A DNA stretch of 64,000 bases from an uncultured Pelagibacteraceae bacterium (lineage in GTDB: Bacteria; Pseudomonadota; Alphaproteobacteria; Pelagibacterales; Pelagibacteraceae): contig CACALX010000001.1 in assembly GCA_902533445.1 (NCBI GenBank), positions 62,001 to 126,000 of the forward strand, in the 5' to 3' direction. A program made the translations under genes and the position numbers. Shown here one piece after another: positions 52,066-59,930 of this stretch. Below the pieces are notes generated by a model, which ran no database searches, was not told the origin of the DNA, and saw only the letters and a program-made list of their open reading frames with translations. The stretch's first letter is position 1; each line of letters starts with the position of its first letter.

Positions 52066-53046
52066 TTAGATAACTCCTAGTTTTTTCATAAGAGCTGTCA
52101 TTTCTTCAGTTTGTTTTTCTAAGAATTCAACAAACTTACCTTCTGGGTTATAAATATTAACCCAAGCGTTTCTTGCTCTTACCGCTTCCCACTCAGGAGT
52201 TTTTTGCACATCGCCAAGTATTTTAGCAAGAGCTGATCTTTCAGAATCGCTCATACCTGGAGGACCAAAGAAACCTCTCCAGTTAACGAATTGTACATCA
52301 TAACCTTGTTCTTTAAGAGTTGGTGCATCTGGTGCATCAGAAACTCTTGAAGGAGCAGTAATACCAATGATTGTTACTTGGTCTCTTGCACCCATCAATT
52401 CACCTAAACCAGTTGAAATGATTTGAGTTTCTCCAGATAAAAGTCCAGCTAACGCTTTTCCACCAGCATCATATGGAATGTATTGAACAGCATTTGGATC
52501 TGCACCTGCAGCTTGGAATGCTAAAGCACCAATTAAATGGTCCATACTTCCTCTTACTGATCCACCAGCCATTTTAACTGAGCTTGGATCTTTTTTGTAT
52601 GCCTCAACTACATCTTTAAAGTTTTTGTAAGGTGAGTTTTTTGCAACTGCGATAGCACCGTAGTCACCAATTACACCTGCAATCGGCACAACATCTTTAT
52701 AAGATAAAGTTCCAGTACCTTTTACATAACCTTCATGTCTAGTAATTGATCTTAGTACTAATGGTGTAGATTGAACTAAAATTGTGTTAGCAGGTTTAGT
52801 ATTAATCATGTAAGCAAGTGCTTTACCACCACCACCACCTGACATATTTTCAAATGATGCACTTTTTAACAAACCAGCTTTTGTTAAAGCTTCTCCAGTA
52901 CCTCTAGCAGTTCCATCCCAACCACCACCAGCACCACCACCGATCACAAAGTGCAATTTTTCATGCGCTACTGAGCTAGTAGTTGTTGCTGAGAATAATA
53001 GGATTGCTGAAAATAATACTGAAACTATTTTTTTTAAGTTTTTCAT
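52066..53046 (-). CDS. tctC: Tripartite tricarboxylate transporter substrate-binding protein
   Basis: TctC captures the substrate in the periplasm. The 326-residue protein has a signal peptide (1-27, ending SSVAH), then the Bug-family ligand loop GGGAGGGWDGTARGTGEAL (about 36-54) and VRGSMDHLIGAL. This loop departs from the usual P-x-G-G-x-x-D Bug loop and resembles a SAR11-typical subgroup. A GAGAGGGA ribosome-binding site lies upstream, consistent with high expression of this subunit. Confidence 0.93.
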   Translation of the reverse strand: MKNLKKIVSVLFSAILLFSATTTSSVAHEKLHFVIGGGAGGGWDGTARGTGEALTKAGLLKSASFENMSGGGGGKALAYMINTKPANTILVQSTPLVLRSITRHEGYVKGTGTLSYKDVVPIAGVIGDYGAIAVAKNSPYKNFKDVVEAYKKDPSSVKMAGGSVRGSMDHLIGALAFQAAGADPNAVQYIPYDAGGKALAGLLSGETQIISTGLGELMGARDQVTIIGITAPSRVSDAPDAPTLKEQGYDVQFVNWRGFFGPPGMSDSERSALAKILGDVQKTPEWEAVRARNAWVNIYNPEGKFVEFLEKQTEEMTALMKKLGVI

Positions 53047-53111
53047 TATTTTTCCCTCTCTATTTTAAAAACTTTAGTTAATTATAGTCTTAAACTTTAT
53101 GCAACCTATAA

Positions 53112-53261
53112 TTAAGTAACACAACTTTTAATTGAAACTGTTTTAACAAAAAAAATATCAATCAAATGTGATGATTTATTTTTTTTACAGATTAAAGCTT
53201 CTCTTATTTCACTAGGTTTAATTTCTTTTTTCTTATCTTTTAAAAAGTTGATGATAGAAGC
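53112..53261 (-). other. Open frame without start codon in the tctC/AbrB intergenic region
   Basis: On the minus strand 49 codons are open between an in-frame TAA and the stop at 53112-53114, reading FLKDKKKEIKPSEIREALIC and KKNKSSHLIDIFFVKTV among others. The composition is protein-like, but the only possible start is an internal TTG. It may be a gene with a non-canonical start, a relic, or chance. The remaining 222-bp gap shows no other structure except an 8-bp inverted repeat. Confidence 0.25.
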
Positions 53262-53263
53262 TT
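53195..53263. repeat. 8-bp inverted repeat upstream of the AbrB-type gene
   Basis: AAGCTTCT (53195-53202) and AGAAGCTT (53256-53263) are exact reverse complements 53 bp apart, the second ending 5 bp before the ATG at 53269. The spacing is large for a single operator; it could be paired half-sites or chance in AT-rich DNA. Confidence 0.3.
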
Positions 53264-53268
53264 AATAA

Positions 53269-54345
53269 ATGATTAATCATCAAATCACATTTTATCTTAA
53301 AGATGCAAAAAAAGTTTTTTCAATTAAGTTTGTTTCTTTTCTAATAATTTCTATTCCTAGCGCAATTATTTTTGACTATTTTAATATTCCACTAGCTTGG
53401 TTTTTAGGACCAATGATTATTACATCAATTGCTGCATTATCAGGTCTAAAAATCATCATGCCTAAAATTGTATTAAGTTTTATCTTAATAATTTTAGGTC
53501 TACATATTGGAAATTACATAGATCAAAATCTATTTCATCAAATGTTTGATTGGATTTGGACTTCGCTAATTATGTTAATCTACATAATAATTTGTATTTT
53601 AGTTGTCGCTAAATACCTTCAAAAATTTGCAAGTTATGGTGAAAAAGCCTCAATATTTTCAGCAGCTCCTGGTGCACTGGGTCCTTTAATGATTTTGGCT
53701 GAAAATGAAAAAACAGATTTATCTCAAGTTGCGACCTCTCACTTAATTAGATTGATCATCATAATAACTGTCATTCCATTTGTTATAGTTAATAATTCTG
53801 ACAACAACGTCTTGTTAAATGATAACTTCAATTATTTAACTCAAAATCATTTAAATCTAATTTTACTTATTGTTGCATCATTATTTTTTATTTTTGTTTT
53901 TGATAAAATTAGAGTTCCTGCAGCTTTACTATCTGGAACATTATTTGCGAGTGGTTTGTTACAAATTACAGATATAGCCTCATATAAATTACCAAACGAA
54001 ACAGTAAATTTTTGTCTACTAATTCTTGGTTCTTCAGTTGGTTGTAGGTTTGCTGAAAAAACTGTTAAAGAGATAGCTAATAATTCACTTCATAGTATTG
54101 TTGCAACGACCATATTGGTAGTGTTAGGTTTGCTTGCTGCTTATGTGGCAACATTTTTTGTTGATACGAACATTTTAACGTTAATATTATCTTTTAGCCC
54201 AGGTGGAATTTATGAGGTAGCAGTGATAGCAATTGCTTTCGATTTAGACCCAGATTTTGTTGCTTTTCACCATATAATAAGATTACTTTTTATACTTTTC
54301 ACAGTTCCTATATTTTTAAGAGTATTAGAAAAAATTAAGAAATAA
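53269..54345 (+). CDS. AbrB-family (duplicated) membrane protein
   Basis: The 358-residue protein has about ten membrane segments arranged as two related halves, each with a P-A-x-x-(L/G) helix: NIPLAWFLGPMIITSIAALSG and RVPAALLSGTLFASGLLQI. The segment FSAAPGALGPLMILAE and FSPGGIYEVAVIA show the family G-G-x-x-E signature. It matches the AbrB-duplication family sometimes annotated as ammonia monooxygenase or regulator, though it is a membrane transporter-like protein. It is divergent from tctCBA, hinting at related substrates. Confidence 0.85.
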   Translation: MINHQITFYLKDAKKVFSIKFVSFLIISIPSAIIFDYFNIPLAWFLGPMIITSIAALSGLKIIMPKIVLSFILIILGLHIGNYIDQNLFHQMFDWIWTSLIMLIYIIICILVVAKYLQKFASYGEKASIFSAAPGALGPLMILAENEKTDLSQVATSHLIRLIIIITVIPFVIVNNSDNNVLLNDNFNYLTQNHLNLILLIVASLFFIFVFDKIRVPAALLSGTLFASGLLQITDIASYKLPNETVNFCLLILGSSVGCRFAEKTVKEIANNSLHSIVATTILVVLGLLAAYVATFFVDTNILTLILSFSPGGIYEVAVIAIAFDLDPDFVAFHHIIRLLFILFTVPIFLRVLEKIKK

Positions 54346-55276
54346 TTTCAGAAAGTCTTTCAAAAACTTTTTCTGCTGAAAGTTTAGATAATTCAGGTGC
54401 TTGTATTGCTTTAAAGTTTTCTCTTTCAATACTGACTTTAAAAGGAGTTGTATGTGAACCAAATAAAGCAATACCCTTAGATCCTAAGTGTGCAGTTATG
54501 TGAGCGGGTCCAGTATCATTAGCGACCACAAACGAACTATCTTTAATTAATCCAGATAATTGTGAAATATTTAAAGCTTTACCATTATCCAAAACACACA
54601 ATGCATTTATTTCTTCAGCATCTTTAATTTCATCTGGTCCAGGTGCAGTAACCACTTTAAATTTATTTTCAAATTTTTCATTAATCATAGTAATTAGATC
54701 ATTATAGTAAGGCCATTTCTTTGAAGTTAAATGAGGTGAGCAAAAAGGAAAAAGTATTATGTATTTATCTAGTTCGTAATTATTTTTTATTTCTGAAATA
54801 TCAACTGTACTCCATGAAAAGTCTGGTTTCATTGTATTATTGGTATTAATTCCTGAAGATTTTAACTGATAATCAAATCTTGAAAGAACAGAGTCTTTAT
54901 CAAAATCTTTTTTGATTGTTCCTTCTGGAAGAGTTGTTTCTGTTGAGCACCAGATAGTTTTATCAGCTTTAGGAAATAATATATTTTTGTAAAATGATGT
55001 TCTACTAGAATTTTGAAGATCATAAACCTTTGAGAAATTATATTTTTTAATCTCTCTCATTAGTAAATATAAATAAATTAAGTTAATCTTTGATAATCTC
55101 TTATCTAGAATAATATTTGAAATATGCGGGTTTTTTTTAAATAGTTCAGAATAAGGTTTTGTTGTTAGTAAATGAATTTGATCTCCTTTATGATTTTCAG
55201 AAATATCTTGAATTGCCCCACATGCTTGAGCTATATCGCCTAAAGATCCATGTTTAATAATTAAAATATTAGACAT
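54335..55276 (-). CDS. GT9 family glycosyltransferase (heptosyltransferase-like)
   Basis: The 313-residue GT-B protein has ILIIKHGSLGDIAQACGAI (about 3-21), the GT9 N-terminal motif, and VANDTGPAHITAHLGSKGIALFGSHTTP (about 250-277), the D-x-G-x-x-H heptose-binding site. It likely adds a sugar to LPS core or another surface glycan. Its 3' end overlaps the AbrB gene by 11 bp; upstream a divergent DUF6165 gene begins 32 bp away. Confidence 0.88.
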   Translation of the reverse strand: MSNILIIKHGSLGDIAQACGAIQDISENHKGDQIHLLTTKPYSELFKKNPHISNIILDKRLSKINLIYLYLLMREIKKYNFSKVYDLQNSSRTSFYKNILFPKADKTIWCSTETTLPEGTIKKDFDKDSVLSRFDYQLKSSGINTNNTMKPDFSWSTVDISEIKNNYELDKYIILFPFCSPHLTSKKWPYYNDLITMINEKFENKFKVVTAPGPDEIKDAEEINALCVLDNGKALNISQLSGLIKDSSFVVANDTGPAHITAHLGSKGIALFGSHTTPFKVSIERENFKAIQAPELSKLSAEKVFERLSEIIS

Positions 55277-55308
55277 AATTCTAACAACTTAACATAGTAT
55301 AATTTAAT

Positions 55309-55698
55309 ATGAATAAAATTATAGTCGAGGTTTCTGTTGGAGAGCTTTTAGATAAGATTTCAATATTAGAAATCAAACAAGATAAAATAAAAGACCCAGA
55401 AAAATTAAATTTTATAAATAACGAACACTCTATTCTTAAAAATCAGTTAGAAAAAAATGTAAAGTCTAATGAAAAGCTTGAAAAATTATTTCAAGACTTA
55501 AAAGATATAAATGCTAAACTTTGGGTTATTGAAGATGACAAAAGAGATTGTGAAAAAAATAAAGATTTTGGAGAAAAATTCATAAAACTTTCTAGAGACG
55601 TTCATTTTTTAAATGATGATCGTGCAAAAATAAAACTAAAAATAAATAACCACACTGGTTCTGCTATTAAAGAAATTAAAGAGTATACTATTTATTAA
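55309..55698 (+). CDS. DUF6165 family helical protein
   Basis: The 129-residue protein opens VEVSVGELLDKISILEIKQDKI, the conserved DUF6165 beginning, and continues as heptad-like helices (KLEKLFQDLKDINAKLWVIED). DUF6165 genes commonly sit beside glycosyltransferases of surface polysaccharide loci; here the GT9 gene is divergent next door. No enzymatic residues are apparent; a scaffold or regulatory role is possible. It overlaps the convergent PhyH gene by 11 bp. Confidence 0.85.
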   Translation: MNKIIVEVSVGELLDKISILEIKQDKIKDPEKLNFINNEHSILKNQLEKNVKSNEKLEKLFQDLKDINAKLWVIEDDKRDCEKNKDFGEKFIKLSRDVHFLNDDRAKIKLKINNHTGSAIKEIKEYTIY

Positions 55699-56476
55699 AA
55701 ACTTTTGGAAACCAATCCTCCCTCATCTGATCTCCAGATTTTAAATTAATTCCATCAAATGGTGGTGATGTTGGACCAACCCTTTCAGCAAAAGTAACAT
55801 CATCACCAATAAATCTCATAGAAAATGCTCTACGAGATTGAGAACTTTGATTTCCAGTGGAACCATGAACAGTTTTAAAATTAAACAAAACTGCATCACC
55901 TAATTTTAGGTCGGGAACTAATACATCTTCCTCAAATTCCTCTTTTTTTGGAAGACTCATAAAAGAACTATCATCTTCATACCAAGGTTGATTGTTAGAC
56001 CATTTAGTAGGTCTTAAAAGTTTTTGCCATTTATGTGATCCTAAAATTAATTTAAGGTTATTTTCTTTATTTACTTCATCTAATGGTATCCAAAAACTTC
56101 CTGTATTATTTCCATTAACACAGTAATACGGCATATCTTGATGCCAAGGTGTTTCTTTGTTTGTTCCTGGATCTTTAATAAAAAGATGATCATGAAAAAT
56201 TTGTATAGATTTTGAATTTGTTGCCTCAGCAACTATTTGGGCTGCAGGAGAATTGAACATGCAATCTTTAAATTCTTGAATTCTATACCAATTGCAATAA
56301 TCTTCAAAAAACCTTCCCTTTTTTTCTCCAACATTCTCTCTTCCATGTTGACTTGGGTTGTCTAAAACTTTTTGAAAACCACTTCTTAATGCTTCAATCC
56401 AATCTTTAAATACATCTTTAATAATTATTGCACCAAGATTTTGATACTCATCAATCTGTTTTTGAGAAAGATACAT
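55688..56476 (-). CDS. Phytanoyl-CoA dioxygenase (PhyH) family oxygenase
   Basis: The 262-residue Fe(II)/2-oxoglutarate oxygenase has the facial-triad pattern TPWHQDMPYY (H-x-D, about 128-137) and VHGSTGNQSSQSRRAFSMRF (distal His with downstream Arg). Substrates of bacterial PhyH proteins vary widely (small amines, phosphonates, ectoine, sterols). It starts 1 bp after the permease operon end, so it may act on what the ABC transporter imports. Confidence 0.87.
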   Translation of the reverse strand: MYLSQKQIDEYQNLGAIIIKDVFKDWIEALRSGFQKVLDNPSQHGRENVGEKKGRFFEDYCNWYRIQEFKDCMFNSPAAQIVAEATNSKSIQIFHDHLFIKDPGTNKETPWHQDMPYYCVNGNNTGSFWIPLDEVNKENNLKLILGSHKWQKLLRPTKWSNNQPWYEDDSSFMSLPKKEEFEEDVLVPDLKLGDAVLFNFKTVHGSTGNQSSQSRRAFSMRFIGDDVTFAERVGPTSPPFDGINLKSGDQMREDWFPKVFNK

Positions 56477-56477
56477 T

Positions 56478-57155
56478 TTATTGTTGGAAGCTATATTTTT
56501 TTTCTAAATACTTAATCACATTATGAATAACAAAAGTCATAAACAAATATATTCCACCAGCTACAATAAATACTTCAATAGGTTTAAATGTTGTGGATAT
56601 AATGTATTTTGCAACACCAGTTAAATCCATTAGTGTTACTGTACTTGCTAATGAAGTACCCTTCATCATTAATATGATTTCATTTCCATATGCAGGAAGT
56701 GATTGTCTAATCGCAATAGGTATTTGAATTTTATAAAATATAATTTTATTTGAAATACCTAGACTTTTTCCAGCTTCAATAATTCCAGGTTTTATAGTTT
56801 GAAATGCAGATCTCAATATTTCAGAAGTATAAGCGCCTGTATTTAATGTAAAAGCTATTATTGCACACCAATAAGGTTCTTTTAAAACAACCCACAAAAC
56901 TGTTGATCTTAAATATTCGATTTGTCCAAGACCAAAATAAATAATAAAAATTTGAACTAATAAAGGAGTTCCTCTAAAAACATAAGAATATCCATAAGCA
57001 AATTTATTAATAAATATATTTTTGTTTAGTCTTAAAATTGCGAAAAATAATCCAAGAAATAATCCAAAAAATAAAGACGCAGATAAAAGTTTTAAAGTAA
57101 TAACAGTTGCTCCTAAAAGCTTTGGAAAACTAGTGAACATTAAATCAAAATCCAT
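56478..57155 (-). CDS. Polar amino-acid ABC transporter permease (HisM-like)
   Basis: The 225-residue inner-membrane protein has five segments and the permease EAA loop EAGKSLGISNKIIFYKIQIP (about 140-159). TLKLLSASLFFGLFLGL near the start and GTPLLVQIF (about 62-70) are typical of the HisMQ group. It overlaps the partner permease by one base. Confidence 0.92.
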   Translation of the reverse strand: MDFDLMFTSFPKLLGATVITLKLLSASLFFGLFLGLFFAILRLNKNIFINKFAYGYSYVFRGTPLLVQIFIIYFGLGQIEYLRSTVLWVVLKEPYWCAIIAFTLNTGAYTSEILRSAFQTIKPGIIEAGKSLGISNKIIFYKIQIPIAIRQSLPAYGNEIILMMKGTSLASTVTLMDLTGVAKYIISTTFKPIEVFIVAGGIYLFMTFVIHNVIKYLEKKYSFQQ

Positions 57156-57847
57156 TAATAACCCCTGCTATATTTGACTTCTAATTTATTAATTAACTTC
57201 ATACTTATATAAGTGAGCATTAAATATAAAACTGCTGCAAAAGAGTAAAAAAATAATGGATCTCTTGTAGATCCTGCAGCAATATAAGATTGTCTCATGA
57301 TTTCGACTAAACCAGTTACTGATATTAAAGAGGTGTCCTTTAAGGTGATTTGCCAAACATTGCTTAAATTTGGAATTGCCAGTCTTAACATTTGAGGAAG
57401 AATTATTTTATAGAATTGACCAAATTTACTTATACCTAAAACCTTTGCAGCCTCGAATTGTCCTTTGTCAATTGATTGAATAGCTCCTCTAAAAACCTCT
57501 GTTGAATAAGCTCCTGAAATTATGCCAATAGCAACAGCGCCAGTAATAAATGCATTAATCTCTATATATTCGTAATAACCAAAAATTGACGCAACATACA
57601 TTATTGCACCACTTCCACCAAAAAATAATAAATAAATTACTAATAGTTCTGGCACACCTCTTATTACTGTGGTGTAAATATTACCTACAAAATTTAGTGT
57701 TTTATATTTAGAAAGTTTAAGCGGAGTAAAAATTAAAGCAAAAAGGAAACCAACTAACATTGCTGTAACAGATACAGCAACAGTCATTAAGGTTGCATAA
57801 AATAACTCGTCACCCCAACCTGTTTTTCCAAATGCAAGAAGTTCCAT
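57155..57847 (-). CDS. Polar amino-acid ABC transporter permease (HisQ-like)
   Basis: The 230-residue membrane protein has GVPELLVIYLLFFGG (about 65-79) and the EAA loop EAAKVLGISKFGQFYKIILP (about 133-152), pairing with the HisM-like permease. It lies 44 bp downstream of the substrate-binding protein gene. The cognate ATP-binding subunit is not encoded in this cluster. Confidence 0.92.
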   Translation of the reverse strand: MELLAFGKTGWGDELFYATLMTVAVSVTAMLVGFLFALIFTPLKLSKYKTLNFVGNIYTTVIRGVPELLVIYLLFFGGSGAIMYVASIFGYYEYIEINAFITGAVAIGIISGAYSTEVFRGAIQSIDKGQFEAAKVLGISKFGQFYKIILPQMLRLAIPNLSNVWQITLKDTSLISVTGLVEIMRQSYIAAGSTRDPLFFYSFAAVLYLMLTYISMKLINKLEVKYSRGY

Positions 57848-57891
57848 ATAGACTGGCGACTATATATTATAGCCGCCAAATCCAAAATTAA

Positions 57892-58743
57892 TTACATAGA
57901 AGCGTCGAAACCAAAATGTTTAATTGCAAGTTTGCTAATTATTCCTTGTTTTCTAGCTTTGTTAATAGCTTTATTGAAATCTTTTAAGATTTTAGCGTCT
58001 CTTTTTCCAATAGCACTATCGCTTGCTTGTCTGATTCCAACACCAACTCCATTTCCAAATGCACCACCTGAAAAAGTTGGTCCAACTAATACAACTGGTT
58101 TACCAGATTTATCAGCATAGTCTGTAAATGCTACTGCTGCAGCAAGTGCCACATCACATCTTCCAGAAGTTAAATCTAAGTTAACCTCATCTTGAGTTTT
58201 GTAAGTTCTAACATTTACACTTCCAACATCACCTGACTCTAAAAAGTTTTGGTGAATTGTACCAGTCTGTGTACATACAGTTTTTCCAGCTAAAGTACCT
58301 GTTAAAGTTTTTAAAGCTTTTTTAACATCAGACCCACCTAAAGATAAATTAATACCTTCTGGTGTATCCATACCTTCTAAGCTTGAACCTTTCATTACAG
58401 CAAGAGATGCAACTTCATCTGCATAACCTTGTGAGAAAGTGATTGTTTTCTTTCTTTCATCAGTGATTGACATACCAGCCATGATTGCATCAAATTTTCT
58501 CATTACTAATGCAGGTATCATTCCATCCCAATCTTGCTCAACGATTGTACACTCATACTTCATAATTTTACAAAGCTCTTGAGCTAGCTCAACCTCAAAC
58601 CCAATTAGATTGCCAGAGGCATCTTTTGAATTCCATGGAGGATAAGCACCTTCAGTTCCAATCTTTATAGATTCAGCAGAAACGTTTCCAATGATAAATA
58701 AAGAGGCAAAAACTGATAAAATAGTTTTTTTAAATATATTCAT
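57892..58743 (-). CDS. Periplasmic amino-acid-binding protein of the HisJ/ArtJ type
   Basis: The 283-residue protein has a signal peptide (1-23, ending GNVSA). Family 3 signatures are IKIGTEGAYPPWNSKDASG (about 27-45), LIGFEVELAQELC and AGMSITDERKKTITFSQGY (about 86-104), and a cysteine pair (CKIMKYEC) expected to form a disulfide. Ligands in this family are basic or polar amino acids, or opines. AAAGGAG (58749-58755) sits 5 nt before the ATG, one of the strongest ribosome-binding sites here. Confidence 0.93.
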   Translation of the reverse strand: MNIFKKTILSVFASLFIIGNVSAESIKIGTEGAYPPWNSKDASGNLIGFEVELAQELCKIMKYECTIVEQDWDGMIPALVMRKFDAIMAGMSITDERKKTITFSQGYADEVASLAVMKGSSLEGMDTPEGINLSLGGSDVKKALKTLTGTLAGKTVCTQTGTIHQNFLESGDVGSVNVRTYKTQDEVNLDLTSGRCDVALAAAVAFTDYADKSGKPVVLVGPTFSGGAFGNGVGVGIRQASDSAIGKRDAKILKDFNKAINKARKQGIISKLAIKHFGFDASM

Positions 58744-58759
58744 TATTTCTCCTTTAATA

Positions 58760-58785
58760 AAATTGTAATATTTATTTCACAATTT
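58760..58785. repeat. 7-bp inverted repeat between speDE and the binding-protein gene
   Basis: AAATTGT (58760-58766) and ACAATTT (58779-58785) flank a 12-nt AT-rich loop in the 60-bp gap. As a minus-strand RNA it could form a weak stem followed by TATTAAAGG, so it may be a partial terminator or an operator for the transporter; the G+C-poor stem keeps confidence low. Confidence 0.3.
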
Positions 58786-58803
58786 AATTAAATCTCAAAG
58801 AAA

Positions 58804-59892
58804 TTAATGATTTATTGAGGAAGAAAAATTCCAAGCGCAATCAAAACTAGGTATGTAAACTCTGGATAATTTAGCATTCCCAAAATTTTGATTAAATACA
58901 TTTAACCAACTATCTACTTGTTTGGGTTTTTTATCCTGACTACCAACTTGAGCTGTAATTACTCCTTTTGGTTTTAATATTCTCACCAAAGAATCCATAT
59001 TTTTTGCTGCTAGATCAATGCAAAACTGATCATCATTCAGATCAACAAAAATATGATCGTAAGTATCTTCAGCTACTGATTTAATACTTTCAAATGCATC
59101 TCCCCAAACACATTTGACTGAATTTTTTTCTGTTGCTTTTTTTCCAATATCACCAAGATGTTTATTGCAAACGTCTACAACTTCTGGATCTAATTCATAC
59201 CAATCAATAAAATTAAAATTTTTTGAAATACATTCTCTTGCAACACCACCATCTCCACCTCCGATGATAGCTGCTCTTTCGTTATCTTTGTTTAAATTTA
59301 AACCTGAACCAACAAATGTTGAACTGTATAAATGTTCATCTGATGCAGCAACTTGAATTTCACCATCTATAAACAAAGATTTTCCAAATTGTTCAAGATC
59401 TAAAATTTCAATATGTTGACCAACTTTAGATTTAAAATCTTCTAAAACATCATTTACAACATAAGATTTTTGCAAACCTGGAGAGCTATAAATGTCATGA
59501 TATAGTGATTTTGTATCTCTATTAAATTCTTTTTTAACAATTCTAGTGTGTTCAAATTCTTTTTTAATTATTTCAATTGCTACAGACGGATTTACCTTTC
59601 CGCATGTAAAAAAATCAAAACTAATTATTCCTTTTTCAGGAAATGTATGAAAGCTGATATGACTTTCTGCGAGAAGAGCTAATATTGTAAATCCTTGTGG
59701 TTCAAATTTATATTTAGAAATATTTAAAATTGTAACTTTCGCTGCTTTTGCAATTTCATGAATTACTCTTTCAAAAACTGAAGGATCATATTCTTTGGTA
59801 GTCCCAATTATATCTAAAGTTATATGTTCACCTACTTTTATCATTTTACCAATTAGTTGGAACTTACTAGTGGTATTTTTTGCTTCTTTCAA
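58804..59892 (-). CDS. speDE: Fused AdoMet decarboxylase / spermidine synthase
   Basis: The 362-residue protein joins two enzymes normally made separately. Residues 15-120 are class 1B AdoMet decarboxylase: LLAESHISFHTFPE (about 73-86) contains the self-cleavage Glu76-Ser77 that creates the pyruvoyl group, and FFTCGKVNP holds the catalytic Cys98. Residues about 135-362 are an aminopropyltransferase: LFIDGEIQVAASDEHLYS, IIGGGDGGVARECI (AdoMet loop) and DHIFVDLNDD. Together they turn AdoMet and putrescine into spermidine, releasing methylthioadenosine. The MTA-salvage genes follow 2 kb away. It is divergent from the aldolase/SDR gene by 38 bp. Confidence 0.93.
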   Translation of the reverse strand: MKEAKNTTSKFQLIGKMIKVGEHITLDIIGTTKEYDPSVFERVIHEIAKAAKVTILNISKYKFEPQGFTILALLAESHISFHTFPEKGIISFDFFTCGKVNPSVAIEIIKKEFEHTRIVKKEFNRDTKSLYHDIYSSPGLQKSYVVNDVLEDFKSKVGQHIEILDLEQFGKSLFIDGEIQVAASDEHLYSSTFVGSGLNLNKDNERAAIIGGGDGGVARECISKNFNFIDWYELDPEVVDVCNKHLGDIGKKATEKNSVKCVWGDAFESIKSVAEDTYDHIFVDLNDDQFCIDLAAKNMDSLVRILKPKGVITAQVGSQDKKPKQVDSWLNVFNQNFGNAKLSRVYIPSFDCAWNFSSSINH

Positions 59893-59930
59893 TCAAAAAA
59901 CTATTATAATACTTCGCAGAGGTTAAAACA

